Shown: in pieces, positions 1 through 9,700 of the stretch | Position numbering within the stretch: position 1 is the first letter of the stretch | Layout: every line of letters starts with the position of its first letter | Assembly: GCA_002415135.1 (NCBI GenBank) | Contig: DIBY01000022.1 | Coordinates: forward strand, 124,001 to 188,000 | From: Flavobacteriales bacterium UBA5040 | GTDB lineage: Bacteria; Bacteroidota; Bacteroidia; Flavobacteriales; Weeksellaceae | Direction of reading: 5' to 3' | DNA length: 64,000 nt | Position numbers and translations under genes: made by a program | The notes under the pieces: generated by a model | The model's database searches: none | What the model was told of the DNA's origin: nothing | Seen by the model: the letters and a program-made list of their open reading frames with translations, nothing else

Positions 1-365
1 TAAGACTGCTCTTTTTTGGTAAATAAATTGGGAAAATTGAAATAGAATTGGTAGAATGAAATTGATCGAGAATTTTGTGAAATTAACACCAATATAAAAT
101 TATGTATGTAATGATTATGTTAAAGTGAATTGTTTAGCCATCTAATATTTTCCATATTTTTATTTAAAATTTATTTTTAACAAAAATTTATAGTTTAGGT
201 CTTTTAACCATTCCAAATTTTATATATCAAACCATTAGAAAACGTTTAACAGAATAAGTTCTAGCGAATTATCTTTTAACAAAAGTTTATGATACAGCGG
301 TTTAACAATCAATAATCGTCTGCATCCAAACAATAGAAAATGATTAACAATACAAAATTTATAAA
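1..365. other. AT-rich upstream region without a gene
   Basis: No convincing coding sequence lies here. The region is very AT-rich and carries several TTTAAC boxes. One 21-22 nt element, built around TTTTAACAAAA followed by TTTAT, occurs at 174-194 and again at 272-293. It may be the control region of the Spy-like gene at 366. I cannot place a promoter with confidence. Confidence 0.5.
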
Positions 366-779
366 ATGAAAAAATTAGTTTTAAGTGTAGCTTTAGTAGC
401 AGTGGGAACATTTGCAATGGCTCAACAAAATCAAAGAATGCAGAAAATGGATCCGGCTAAAATGGAGCAGAAAAGAGCAGATCATCTGAAGCAGATGCAA
501 ATGGATTTAAATCTTTCAGAAGCTCAGGTTTCAAAAATAAAAGTTTTACAGGATCAAAGAATGGCAGAAAGAAAAGAGAATGCTCCGCAAATGCAGGCTG
601 AACGGAAAGCTAAAATGGATCAAATGAAAGCGAAGCGTGATCAAAATGAGGCAGAAATGAAAAATATTCTAACGCCAGCACAATACCAAAAGTGGGAAGC
701 AATGAAAAAAGAAAAAATGCAGGAGCGAGGAAAAATGATGAAAGGAAAGAAAATGATGCAAATGCAAAAGACCAAATAA
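366..779 (+). CDS. Spy/CpxP-like periplasmic protein (LTxxQ type)
   Basis: The 137-residue protein starts with a clear signal peptide (residues 1-19, ending FAMAQ), so it is exported. The mature part is highly charged and Met/Gln/Lys-rich. It carries two motifs resembling the LTxxQ repeat of Spy/CpxP-type periplasmic chaperones: LNLSEAQVSKI near residue 49 and ILTPAQYQKW near residue 98. The second half is probably a long helix. By analogy it may act as an envelope-stress chaperone or metal-responsive sensor, but the family is loosely defined. The gene stands alone and a hairpin terminator follows it. Confidence 0.7.
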   Translation: MKKLVLSVALVAVGTFAMAQQNQRMQKMDPAKMEQKRADHLKQMQMDLNLSEAQVSKIKVLQDQRMAERKENAPQMQAERKAKMDQMKAKRDQNEAEMKNILTPAQYQKWEAMKKEKMQERGKMMKGKKMMQMQKTK

Positions 780-807
780 TTAGTTCATAATTTTATTTTT
801 TAATGTT

Positions 808-836
808 AGGCGGGACATATGTTCCGCTTTTTTTTA
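808..836 (+). terminator. Rho-independent terminator after the Spy-like gene
   Basis: GCGGGACAT and ATGTTCCGC form a hairpin followed by a run of T residues, about 30 nt after the stop codon at 779. Confidence 0.7.
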
Positions 837-873
837 TGAGCAAATTTTAATTATATTTGTTTAAATAGAATTA

Positions 874-1383
874 ATGATGATCAGTACAAAAATAGCAGAT
901 TTGCTTAATGACCAAATTACCAACGAGCAATTTGCAGCTCAATATTATCTCTCAATGTCAGCTTGGTTTTCCGCTAGGGACTTAGACGGAATTGCCAACT
1001 ATTTCCGCATACAAAGCAAAGAAGAGTTAATGCATGCCGATAAAATGTTCGATTACATGAACGACGTTGGTGCAGAAATCAGAGTGGGAGCCATCGAGCA
1101 GCCACCTCACGAATTCGCTAACGCCATCGACATTTTCGAGAAAGCTTTGGCACACGAAAAATTAGTCACCAGAAGTATTTTTAATATTCTAAAAAACGCC
1201 AATGATGAGGGTGATTTCGCAACGGTTTCATTCCTTCAGTGGTTTGTAACGGAGCAGGTAGAAGAAGAAGCGAATGCTTCCCAACTCGTCACCAAAATAA
1301 AAATGGTTTCCGACAATCCGTCCGCCTTATATCTTTTCGATCAGGAATTGGCGCAGAGGGTTTTGGGTCCGTTAGCGAATTAA
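874..1383 (+). CDS. ftnA: Ferritin (non-haem iron storage protein)
   Basis: At 169 residues the protein has normal ferritin length. The four-helix ferroxidase pattern is readable: Glu18 in NEQFAAQYY, Glu51 and His54 in KEELMHAD, a central Glu in the EKALAHEK helix, and Gln/Glu in FVTEQVEEE. It should oxidise Fe(II) and store Fe(III) in a 24-mer in the cytoplasm. Two ATG codons are adjacent (874 and 877); the second would give the more usual MISTKIADLL start. A TATATTTG -7 element lies at 852-859. The DUF3857 pair begins only 21 nt downstream and might be co-transcribed. Confidence 0.93.
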   Translation: MMISTKIADLLNDQITNEQFAAQYYLSMSAWFSARDLDGIANYFRIQSKEELMHADKMFDYMNDVGAEIRVGAIEQPPHEFANAIDIFEKALAHEKLVTRSIFNILKNANDEGDFATVSFLQWFVTEQVEEEANASQLVTKIKMVSDNPSALYLFDQELAQRVLGPLAN

Positions 1384-1404
1384 TTATTTCTTAAAAATTT
1401 ACGG

Positions 1405-3291
1405 ATGAAAAAAATCTACCAGTTGTGCTTCGCCGTGGTGTCATTGTGGAGTTTTGCGCAGGATTATGCAGTAGCTTCCATACCAGAAAATCTTCTCGTG
1501 AATGCCAATGCGGTGATCAGAGAACATTCGGAAGATTATATTCTGAAATCGGTGAATGAGATGACGGTGAAAAAAAACCATGTGGTAACCATCATGAGTG
1601 CAGCTGGTGATCGATACTCAACCATTTTTATTCCGTACAATCCTACGACCAAAGTCAACAACATTAAAGTGGAGATGCTGGATGGAGCTGGGAAAGTAAT
1701 TAAAACTTTTGCTAAAAAGGATTTTTCTGATTACACCAATAATCCAAGTGCAGGATTATATACCGATGACCGTATTTTAGTTCTTCGTACCATTTCAACA
1801 AAATATCCTTTTACCTTAAAAACATCGTACGAAACCAATACATCGAATACGATTTATCTAAGTAGTTTTTCACCCATGAACAGTTACAATGTGGCGTTGG
1901 AAAAAACCAATTTAAGCATTACCAATAATTCTGGGATTACCGTTCGGACGAAAACCAATGATAAACCATTGGGCAAAGTCTCCGAATCTAAAGACGGAAA
2001 TGTCTGGAAATATTCTTATCAAAATATTCCAGCGATTAACCATGAGGATTTATCGCCAAGTCTAGATTTCCTAATTCCGAATGTTGAGTTTTCTCCAGAG
2101 AAGTTTTCGTTAGCAGGAAAACAAGGGGATTTAACCGATTGGAACAGTTTCGGGAAGTGGTATTTTAATGATCTGATCAATCCGGTTTCCCAAATTACAC
2201 CCGAGATCTCTGCTGAAGTTGCGGCGCTGAATTTATCAGGAACCACTTCTGAAAAGGTCAAGACTCTATACCAATACATGCAGAACAAAACCCGATATGT
2301 GTTGATCGCTATGGGAATTGGTGGCTGGCAACCGATGCCTGCTTCCGAAGTAAGTAAGAAAGGTTACGGCGATTGTAAAGCATTGACCAATTATATGAGG
2401 ACTTTGCTTCAGGCGGCTGGGATTCCTTCTTATTATGCCGTTATTTATAATGATGATTCGGTGATTAGTTTTGATAAAGACTTTCCAAAGTTATCTGGGA
2501 ATCATGTTATTTTAATGGTTCCGACGGAAAAGAGTCCGATTTGGTTAGAAAATACTTCGCAGAGAATTGCTTTTAATCATCTTTCCTATTCATCACACAA
2601 CCGAAATGTTTTAGCCGTTGATGAGAATGGAATTAAAATCATCGATACTCCCGTTTACAAACCTGAGGAAAGCAAAGAAGTACTTGTTGCAAAAGTACAA
2701 TTGGCAGAAGACGGAACGATTACTTCTGATGCTAATTTCCAGTTTACTGGCGGACAATATGATACCAATCTTGGTTTGTTCAGTTTGAAAAATGATGAAG
2801 TTCAGGAAGCTTTGAAGAACAGACATTACAATTTGCAACTCGATAAAATTGAAATTAAAAACCTTTTAAATAATCGTGATGATGTTAGAATTAGTTACGA
2901 TCTTAATTTAAAAGCGAAAAGCTTCTCAAAGAAATTAGGCAACGATTTGTTTTTTCCGGTGATGCCTTTCTATCAGGCAGTTAGTTTTACGACCAACACC
3001 GAAAGGAAACTTCCTTTTGAAACCGCTTTTCCTTTTCAGGATGATTATGAAATAGAGTTCACCGCGCCAACTGGTTATCGCTTTTCAGATTTGCCGGATG
3101 CATCAGAGTTCTCGACGGAATTTGGAGCGTATTCGCTTCAATATAAAATGAACGGTGAAAAACTAATGGTCCGCAGAATCCTAACCATTAAAAAAGGACT
3201 TTATCCGAAAGAAAAATTTAAGGATTACGTGGATTTTAGAAAGAAAACAGCCAGTAAGGACAATACCAAAATTTTAATCTCAAAAATATGA
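1405..3291 (+). CDS. DUF3857 / transglutaminase-like exported protein
   Basis: The 628-residue protein has an N-terminal signal peptide (about residues 1-18). A DUF3857 beta-rich region (about 50-230) is followed by a transglutaminase-like core: Cys324 in GYGDCKAL and His367 in GNHVILM, with WLENTS at about 380-385 near the usual third catalytic position. The C-terminal third is a beta-rich domain seen in the same family. It is probably periplasmic or surface-exposed. The substrate is unknown. Its stop codon overlaps the next gene's start (ATGA at 3288-3291), so the two are very probably translationally coupled and work together. Confidence 0.85.
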   Translation: MKKIYQLCFAVVSLWSFAQDYAVASIPENLLVNANAVIREHSEDYILKSVNEMTVKKNHVVTIMSAAGDRYSTIFIPYNPTTKVNNIKVEMLDGAGKVIKTFAKKDFSDYTNNPSAGLYTDDRILVLRTISTKYPFTLKTSYETNTSNTIYLSSFSPMNSYNVALEKTNLSITNNSGITVRTKTNDKPLGKVSESKDGNVWKYSYQNIPAINHEDLSPSLDFLIPNVEFSPEKFSLAGKQGDLTDWNSFGKWYFNDLINPVSQITPEISAEVAALNLSGTTSEKVKTLYQYMQNKTRYVLIAMGIGGWQPMPASEVSKKGYGDCKALTNYMRTLLQAAGIPSYYAVIYNDDSVISFDKDFPKLSGNHVILMVPTEKSPIWLENTSQRIAFNHLSYSSHNRNVLAVDENGIKIIDTPVYKPEESKEVLVAKVQLAEDGTITSDANFQFTGGQYDTNLGLFSLKNDEVQEALKNRHYNLQLDKIEIKNLLNNRDDVRISYDLNLKAKSFSKKLGNDLFFPVMPFYQAVSFTTNTERKLPFETAFPFQDDYEIEFTAPTGYRFSDLPDASEFSTEFGAYSLQYKMNGEKLMVRRILTIKKGLYPKEKFKDYVDFRKKTASKDNTKILISKI

Positions 3292-5222
3292 TCAGAAAAT
3301 TTACCCTTTTAATCGGATGCTTTTTCGCGAGTATCCTTTATTCACAACATAAATTCCTTAATGATCCAAAGCTTTCTGACGCAGATTTGAAAAGTACGCA
3401 ATCGAAAATAGAAGCCGATGCACCCGCAGAAGTTTTATACCGTTCCGTTCATTATATGATTGATTACAATGGTTTCTTAACTCAAGAAATAGTGAGTCGC
3501 GTAAAAATTTACAATAAAGAAAACGCTGGAGATTATCTTGATTATGAAATTCCGGTCTATGACAATGGTAAAGGCGATCGCGAAACTTTGAGTAATTTGA
3601 AAGCAGTCACCTACAATTGGGAAGATGGAAAAAAAACCACCACCAAAATTCAGCGTGATGAGAAGTTTAAATCAAAAGAAGATAAAAATTACACGATTAC
3701 TAAATTTGCCTACGCAAATGTGAAAAATGGGTCGGTTGTCGAATATTCTTATAAACTTTACAGTCCTTTTCTATCTTCTACGCCAAGAATTTTAATTGAA
3801 GAAGAGATTCCTGTTAGTTATGTAGAATATGTTTTCGATCATCCAAAACCACTTGGGTATTCTATTAATTACAAAGGAAGTGTAACGCCAACGCACCGTG
3901 ATTCTGGTCAGAAAACCTTATATGGGAACGAATATCAAACGTATCGGTTTGCTTATGAAAAACTTCCCGCCTTCAAAGACGAGAAATATGTTTTAAATAA
4001 TAACAATTATAAAACGGGGATCAAGGCAGAGCTTAATTCAACCATGATCAACAACGTTTTCAAATCGTATGCGATGTCCTGGGCTGATATTCAGAAAAGA
4101 TTGTATGAGCATGATGATTTTGGTTTACAGTTGAAAAGAGACAATTTGGTTAAAAATGTATTGCCTGCAGATATTCTGGAAATGACCAACCGACTGGAAA
4201 AAGCCGATGCAATTCTAAAATTTGTCCAAAAAAATTACACCTGGAATAAAGAGGATGAAACCTTTACCGATAAAGGAATCAAAAATTTAATTACCACCAA
4301 AATTGGAAATACGGCGGAGATCAATCTTCTACTAACAATGCTTTTGAGAAATGCTGGTTTTGATGCAGATCCAGTGGTGTTGTCAACGATTAAGAGAGGA
4401 ATGCTACTGGCGTACAATCCATCAATTTCTCAGCTTAATTTTGTACTGGCTTCCTTTAATGAAAATGGAAAAATTTATCTTTTAGATGGGACTTCGAAAT
4501 TGACGGAAGTGAATATGATTTCTCCTCGAGCGTTGAATCAGTATGGAATTGTGATGACGAAAGATGAAGCAAAGCAGATCAATGTTATTTATCCAGAAGT
4601 AAGTAAAACCGTTCTTTCTATTGATGCGAAATTACTGCCCGACGGAACGATGGAAGGTAAATTTGCCGATCGCGATACGAAATTATACGCCATGATTGCC
4701 AATGAAAATTTTACAGAAGATGAAAAAACTTTTGCGAAAAATTATCAGGATGAATACAAATTTCCGTTTACCAACATGAAACACGGCTTGCAGAAAAACA
4801 ATGATTTCGAAACAAGTTTTGATTTTACTTCTGATACTTTTGTAGATAATATCGGAAATAAACTGGTCTTTAATCCATTGCTGTTTTTGTATTCTCAGAA
4901 TCACAGTTATAATCAAACCGAGCCGAGAAGATCAGATATCGAATTTTACTCCGCGTTTGACAGAATAAAAAAGGTGACTGTTACTCTTCCGGATGGTTAC
5001 GAATTTGAAAATGTACCAAAGTCTAAGAAATTCAGAACCGAAGATAACGCCTTACAATATGCTTATGTTGTTACACAAACTGGCAATAAGTTGACGGTCG
5101 AAACTACGGTTAAAATCGATGATTCTATTTTCCCAAAAGAATATTATCCAGCTTTTAAACAGATATATGACAATGTCACCAAGATGGAAGCACAGGTTGT
5201 AACCGCAGTTAAGAAGAAATAA
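3288..5222 (+). CDS. DUF3857 protein with degenerate transglutaminase core
   Basis: The 644-residue protein is a paralogue of its upstream neighbour, with a signal peptide (residues 1-19, ending LYSQ), a DUF3857 region and a transglutaminase-like fold. The catalytic positions are altered. The GDC of the active family is GNT here (Thr342 where Cys is expected), and the expected His is probably Asn384 in SQLNFVLA. LLDGTS near residue 400 keeps the Asp. It is therefore probably a non-catalytic partner of the upstream protein. The start overlaps the upstream stop, and a strong hairpin terminator follows. Confidence 0.82.
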   Translation: MIRKFTLLIGCFFASILYSQHKFLNDPKLSDADLKSTQSKIEADAPAEVLYRSVHYMIDYNGFLTQEIVSRVKIYNKENAGDYLDYEIPVYDNGKGDRETLSNLKAVTYNWEDGKKTTTKIQRDEKFKSKEDKNYTITKFAYANVKNGSVVEYSYKLYSPFLSSTPRILIEEEIPVSYVEYVFDHPKPLGYSINYKGSVTPTHRDSGQKTLYGNEYQTYRFAYEKLPAFKDEKYVLNNNNYKTGIKAELNSTMINNVFKSYAMSWADIQKRLYEHDDFGLQLKRDNLVKNVLPADILEMTNRLEKADAILKFVQKNYTWNKEDETFTDKGIKNLITTKIGNTAEINLLLTMLLRNAGFDADPVVLSTIKRGMLLAYNPSISQLNFVLASFNENGKIYLLDGTSKLTEVNMISPRALNQYGIVMTKDEAKQINVIYPEVSKTVLSIDAKLLPDGTMEGKFADRDTKLYAMIANENFTEDEKTFAKNYQDEYKFPFTNMKHGLQKNNDFETSFDFTSDTFVDNIGNKLVFNPLLFLYSQNHSYNQTEPRRSDIEFYSAFDRIKKVTVTLPDGYEFENVPKSKKFRTEDNALQYAYVVTQTGNKLTVETTVKIDDSIFPKEYYPAFKQIYDNVTKMEAQVVTAVKKK

Positions 5223-5246
5223 TCAAGATTTTTTAATTAAAAATAA

Positions 5247-5279
5247 AAACCTGTCTCATTTTTGAGACAGGTTTTTTTT
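5247..5279. terminator. Bidirectional terminator between converging genes
   Basis: ACCTGTCTCA and TGAGACAGGT form a 10-bp stem with A-rich and T-rich flanks, so it can stop transcription from both sides. It serves the DUF3857 operon and the converging helicase-nuclease gene, whose stop codon sits at its edge. Confidence 0.8.
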
Positions 5280-8200
5280 AGACATAAACGATTTGGGATT
5301 CAATTACTTTCTTGCCCAGTTTCTCTAAAACAGATTCGTATTCGTCCAATTGTAATTGATGTTTTTCCAATTCATCACCAGTTTTGAAATCGATGATGAT
5401 AATTCCATCCTCGGTTTCTATCAAACGGTCCGGACGATAGATTGATGAGGTTCCGTTTTCAGAGATCATAATGTCTTTTTCATTGATGACCACTTGATTT
5501 TCGACGAAATACCTGGCGTAATTTTCATTATTAATGATATTGAAGATCCGGTCATTGATCTGCAATTTTTCTTCGTTCGTAATGGTTCCTTCTAAAAGGT
5601 AGCTTTCCAATACTTTTTCGACGTCTTTCGCTGTATTAATTCGGGCTAAAATCTCATGGGTAAAAATTCCCATTCGCACTTTTTCGACGCGGTTTTGATA
5701 GTTTTTTGTCGGTGTTGCAATTTTAATTGCGTTCGGATATTTATCTTTTTCAGACGTTAGATGAATTGCTTTGGTCGTGAATTCGGTACTTTTTTTCTCG
5801 CTTTTCTTTTTTAAATGGTCCTCTGAAACTTCATATAGATCAAATGATGAACTCGGTTCGCCACTTTCATCACGAGGGATTTTCGATTCTAAAAAATCGT
5901 AGATCTCTAAATGATTGGCAGATTTATTCGGTTTTTCAATATAGAAGAAAAGTTGTTCTGCTGCTCTTGTTGTAGCTACATATTGAAGGCAAAATTGATC
6001 AATTTTTTCCTGATAAGAATTTTCATTATTAAAGTCTGCGATCTCATTATCATAAATTTCTAATGAAGTATCAAAGAAATTAACGTTCACAGAATTGAGT
6101 TGCTCTTCAGCACTGGTGCCAAACCAATAACTACTTTTCTTAGAGCCAGCCGCATTTTTCATAGGCAAAAGCACCACTGGAAATTCCAAACCTTTTGATT
6201 TGTGGATCGTCATGATCTGTACCGCATCTACGTTTTCAGACGCTTGGATGGTTTTAGTGTTGGCTTCTTCATTCCAATATTTTAAAAACTCTTTAAGAGT
6301 AGAACCTGCATTTTGAGAATAGCCATAAAGCATTTCCAGATAATTAAAAAGGAAATCAGTTTCCTTATCTTTCACCGAAAATTCATGTAAGAAATGTTCA
6401 ATGAAATTATAAAGATTCAGTTGAAGCAGATCCTTGGACTGTAATTGAAGTCCATATTTCTCTGCAATGAAAACTTCCATTTCCGATTTAGTTTTCAATG
6501 CGAGAATCTCCATAATTTCATTGCTGAAATCTTCCATTTCTATTCGTACTAAAATCTTTAAATAATAAAGCATTTTTACAGTAAACTGAAAGTTTTTCGG
6601 ATTTTCTTCCCACTGCAAAAATTCAGTCAATGCTAGTAATGTAAGCGACAGATTCAGCGTTAGACCCGATTCTGAAATGGTTTTTATGTAAACTTCCTCG
6701 TTTTTATAATTGACTTTTAAATTCCCTAATAATTGAGAGAACGTGAAAATATCAAAATTTCCACGACAAAGAATCGTAATGTCTGAAAACCGGTAATCAT
6801 TGGCTAAACAGCTTTCAATATCATCCCGCATTTTTTCGGTCGCCCCATCATAAAATTCACTTTTCTTACTGGCATTTTCAATAAGATTGATGCGTACTCG
6901 ACCTTCCATCTCCGATTTCGCCGTTTGCTGAGAACCATTTCCAAAGATTTCCTGGTGTTCGTCTTCCGTAAATTGAGACATGAATTGATACAGTTGATTA
7001 TTGAAATCAACAATATTTTTTGCACTTCGATAATTATTTTCCAGATTTTCAAGTTTTGCAAAAACGGGTGCTATCTCTTTTTTATTGATAATATCCAGCA
7101 TCAGTTGAGAATCGCCACCACGAAAACGATAAATGCTTTGCTTAGGATCGCCAACCAAAGTAAAACTCATGTGTTCCTGGGAGACTGCGTGATCTCTTAA
7201 CGGAAGGAAATTTTGCCATTGCAATAAAGAGGTATCCTGAAATTCATCAAAGAAATAATGAGAAAACTTAGTTCCGATTTTTTCATAAATGAAAGCAGTT
7301 GGTTCTTCCCGAAGATTCTCATGAATCATAATGTTGAATTTCGACAGTAAAACTAAATCGTTCTCCTGTTCGATTTCTGCCAGTTTATCCTGAATATCCT
7401 TATTTACTTTTAAAGGTAAAAGCGCATTAAGAATTTTCTGTTTCTTTTCAGCTTCAACGTGATTAGCGATTATTTTTTTACGGTTTGCTCTCAAATAATC
7501 CAGAATTTCCAGAATCTCGGATTGTTTATGCTTGGCTTTAGAGGAGCAACCTTTGCAATTATTTTCGTCTCTTTTGTCTTCCTCTTCTTGCGTTAAATAT
7601 AGTTTAGGCGTTTTATTATTAAGGAATTTTTCAAAGAAACCAGCGATTCCATTGGCGCCACTGAAGAAATCGCCTACTTCTAAATCTTTCTCTCTCAGTA
7701 AGCTCATCACATCTTCCGCAATTCTAATGGAATCTTCTTTTAAATCTTTGATGCTTTTTCGAAGATTTTTTTTAGTCCTTTCATAAACTTCCCAATCGAA
7801 ATCCTTGTTTTCGTTCAATTGAAAGTAATGTTTGTCCTGAACATATTCTTTCGCCGAGTTATAAAGGGTTTTGTTGAGATCAATGCGGTCATTATTATCC
7901 AGTGTATAATTCACGAAATCCATAAAGGCTTCAGAAATTTTATTTTCTTCGCCAATATCTTCCAGCATTTTGTCAACTGCTTCAATAAGAAAAGGCTCGG
8001 GATTAATTTCTAAATTAAAATTTTGTGCTAAACCTAATTCCTGCGCAAAACTTCGGACCAGTTTAGCATTAAACTTATCGATCGTCCCGATATTTAAAGT
8101 AGAGTAGTGGTGAAGAACATAATCCAGCATTTTTTTCGAACGTTCATGCAAATCCTTTAAAGGAATATTAAAACCTTCATTTTTGAGTTTTTCCTGAATA

Positions 8201-8436
8201 TTGATGAGGTCGTTATTCGTTTCGTACGTTTCCAATGAAAACTTTTTCAGCCAGTCGATAATTCGGTGCTTCATTTCATTGGCAGCTTTATTAGTGAAAG
8301 TAAGCGCCAGGATATTTCTGATTTTATCAGCTTGCGATGGATATTTTAAACAAATAGTTAACAGGTTCTGAACCAGGGCATAAGTCTTTCCGGAGCCAGC
8401 AGAAGCGTTGATTACTTTATAGTCGGGTTGCATCAT
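5278..8436 (-). CDS. addA: UvrD-type helicase with PD-(D/E)xK nuclease (AddA/RecB-like)
   Basis: The 1052-residue protein carries a full set of superfamily 1A helicase motifs: Walker A ASAGSGKT (residues 11-18), TFTNKAANEM, DEFQDTS, GDPKQSIYRFRGGD, NYRS, TIHKSKGLEFPVV and VATTRAAEQL. A C-terminal nuclease follows (HEILARI, RPDRL, IIIDFKTG, QLDEY). It should process double-strand breaks for recombination as the helicase-nuclease subunit of an AddAB-type complex. No addB is adjacent, so the partner must be elsewhere, or the protein acts alone. A CxxC pair (NCKGCSS) near residue 295 is unexplained. Confidence 0.85.
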   Translation of the reverse strand: MMQPDYKVINASAGSGKTYALVQNLLTICLKYPSQADKIRNILALTFTNKAANEMKHRIIDWLKKFSLETYETNNDLINIQEKLKNEGFNIPLKDLHERSKKMLDYVLHHYSTLNIGTIDKFNAKLVRSFAQELGLAQNFNLEINPEPFLIEAVDKMLEDIGEENKISEAFMDFVNYTLDNNDRIDLNKTLYNSAKEYVQDKHYFQLNENKDFDWEVYERTKKNLRKSIKDLKEDSIRIAEDVMSLLREKDLEVGDFFSGANGIAGFFEKFLNNKTPKLYLTQEEEDKRDENNCKGCSSKAKHKQSEILEILDYLRANRKKIIANHVEAEKKQKILNALLPLKVNKDIQDKLAEIEQENDLVLLSKFNIMIHENLREEPTAFIYEKIGTKFSHYFFDEFQDTSLLQWQNFLPLRDHAVSQEHMSFTLVGDPKQSIYRFRGGDSQLMLDIINKKEIAPVFAKLENLENNYRSAKNIVDFNNQLYQFMSQFTEDEHQEIFGNGSQQTAKSEMEGRVRINLIENASKKSEFYDGATEKMRDDIESCLANDYRFSDITILCRGNFDIFTFSQLLGNLKVNYKNEEVYIKTISESGLTLNLSLTLLALTEFLQWEENPKNFQFTVKMLYYLKILVRIEMEDFSNEIMEILALKTKSEMEVFIAEKYGLQLQSKDLLQLNLYNFIEHFLHEFSVKDKETDFLFNYLEMLYGYSQNAGSTLKEFLKYWNEEANTKTIQASENVDAVQIMTIHKSKGLEFPVVLLPMKNAAGSKKSSYWFGTSAEEQLNSVNVNFFDTSLEIYDNEIADFNNENSYQEKIDQFCLQYVATTRAAEQLFFYIEKPNKSANHLEIYDFLESKIPRDESGEPSSSFDLYEVSEDHLKKKSEKKSTEFTTKAIHLTSEKDKYPNAIKIATPTKNYQNRVEKVRMGIFTHEILARINTAKDVEKVLESYLLEGTITNEEKLQINDRIFNIINNENYARYFVENQVVINEKDIMISENGTSSIYRPDRLIETEDGIIIIDFKTGDELEKHQLQLDEYESVLEKLGKKVIESQIVYV

Positions 8437-8469
8437 TTTAATTTATTGAGTTTAAAAATAGTAAAATAA

Positions 8470-8500
8470 TTTGTCAATTCAGAAAAAAATCTTACTTTTG
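8470..8500 (+). promoter_or_regulatory. Promoter of rpsU
   Basis: TTTG at 8470-8473, a 19-nt spacer and TACTTTTG at 8493-8500 match the Bacteroidetes housekeeping promoter exactly. The rpsU start codon is 23 nt downstream. Confidence 0.8.
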
Positions 8501-8523
8501 CAATCCAAAATGAGATGTAAATT

Positions 8524-8721
8524 ATGTTAATAATCCCAGTAAAAGATGGTGAATCCATCGACAGAGCTTTAAAAAAGTACAAAAGAAAATTCGACAAAAC
8601 AGGAACTATCAGAGCTCTTAGAAGTCGTCAACAATTCAATAAGCCTTCTGTTGTGAAGAGAGCAGCTAATACCAAAGCCGCTTACAAACAAAGAAACTTA
8701 AGCATCGAAGAACAAGCTTAA
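8524..8721 (+). CDS. rpsU: 30S ribosomal protein S21
   Basis: The 65-residue basic protein matches the S21 family: MLIIPVKDGESIDRALK start, a KRKFDKTGTIRALRSR core and a basic C-terminus. S21 binds near the 3' end of 16S rRNA in the small subunit and acts in initiation. In Bacteroidetes, where mRNAs lack Shine-Dalgarno sequences, it is part of the platform that occludes the anti-Shine-Dalgarno end. The gene has its own consensus promoter and a following terminator. Confidence 0.95.
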   Translation: MLIIPVKDGESIDRALKKYKRKFDKTGTIRALRSRQQFNKPSVVKRAANTKAAYKQRNLSIEEQA

Positions 8722-8747
8722 AGAAAATTTTCTTTACGAAAATATCT

Positions 8748-8787
8748 AAATCACTTTTCAAATACTTATATTTGAGAAGTGATTTTT
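8748..8787 (+). terminator. Terminator after rpsU
   Basis: AATCACTTCTCAAATA-like arms form a long stem (AATCACTTTTCAAAT against ATTTGAGAAGTGATT) followed by T residues, just before the recombinase gene. Confidence 0.75.
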
Positions 8788-8803
8788 TGTTGTATATAGT
8801 ACC

Positions 8804-9700
8804 ATGATAGAACGATTCTTAGAATACATTGAAGTCGAGAGACGCTACTCTCCGCACACGGTGACGAGTTATCGTAAAGACTTAACCGATTTCTCCGTTT
8901 TTCTGTTGAAAAGAGAATCGAATCAGGATTTTACCCAAGTCGATAAAAAGATCATAAGAAATTTTATGACAGAATTAAGCGCGTCTGAAATTTCTAAGCG
9001 CAGTATCAATCGAAAACTATCGTCTTTAAGAAGTTTTTTCTTATTTCTCTTAAAAGTCGGTGATGTCAAAGTTTCACCACTGGAGAATATTCAATCTTTA
9101 AAATTTTACGCCGAAAAACAAATTCCTTTTTCTAAAGCAGAAATGGAAGAACTGGAGTCTTTAGAGTCTCAACCCAAAAGCGGAAGCTTTCTAAAAGAGC
9201 TCATTATTGAGACGTTATATCAGACAGGAATGCGGAAAGCAGAACTGACAGGTTTGCTATTTCATAATGTTGATTTTAGTAAAAAAGAACTTAAAGTGAT
9301 CGGTAAGGGCAATAAATCCCGGATCATTCCTATTTCTGATAAATTGATAGAAAGTCTGGAACGTTATTTACGGATAAGAAAACCTCTGGAAGCGAGTGAG
9401 ATGTATTTTTTCGTCAGCGAAAAGGGTAAAAAAATTAATGATAAATTTGTCTATTCTGCCGTTAATTCCTACCTTGGTCAGGTCACTTCGAAGACCAAAA
9501 GAAGCCCTCATGTTTTAAGACACAGTTTTGCAACTCATGTTTTAGAAAATGGGGCTGAAATTTCTAAAGTGAAGAAATTAATGGGACATTCGTCTTTGGC
9601 CTCAACGCAAGTTTATACCACAGCGAATATCGAACAATTAAAGAAAGTGTTTAACAATGCTCATCCTAGAGCAAAAAAAAATCCAGATTATGAAAATTAA
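8804..9700 (+). CDS. xerC: Tyrosine recombinase of the XerC/XerD family
   Basis: The 298-residue protein has the normal Xer length. Residues 1-85 are the SAM-like core-binding domain (FLEYIEVERRYSPHTVTSYR). The catalytic domain shows Arg in TGMRKAELTGL, Lys in GKGNKSRIIPI, the HVLRHSFATH box, His in MGHSSLASTQ and the nucleophile Tyr in VYTT. It should resolve chromosome dimers at dif. Whether it is XerC or XerD is not decided by the sequence alone. The setting (after rpsU, overlapping hpf) is ordinary housekeeping rather than that of a mobile integrase. Confidence 0.88.
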   Translation: MIERFLEYIEVERRYSPHTVTSYRKDLTDFSVFLLKRESNQDFTQVDKKIIRNFMTELSASEISKRSINRKLSSLRSFFLFLLKVGDVKVSPLENIQSLKFYAEKQIPFSKAEMEELESLESQPKSGSFLKELIIETLYQTGMRKAELTGLLFHNVDFSKKELKVIGKGNKSRIIPISDKLIESLERYLRIRKPLEASEMYFFVSEKGKKINDKFVYSAVNSYLGQVTSKTKRSPHVLRHSFATHVLENGAEISKVKKLMGHSSLASTQVYTTANIEQLKKVFNNAHPRAKKNPDYEN

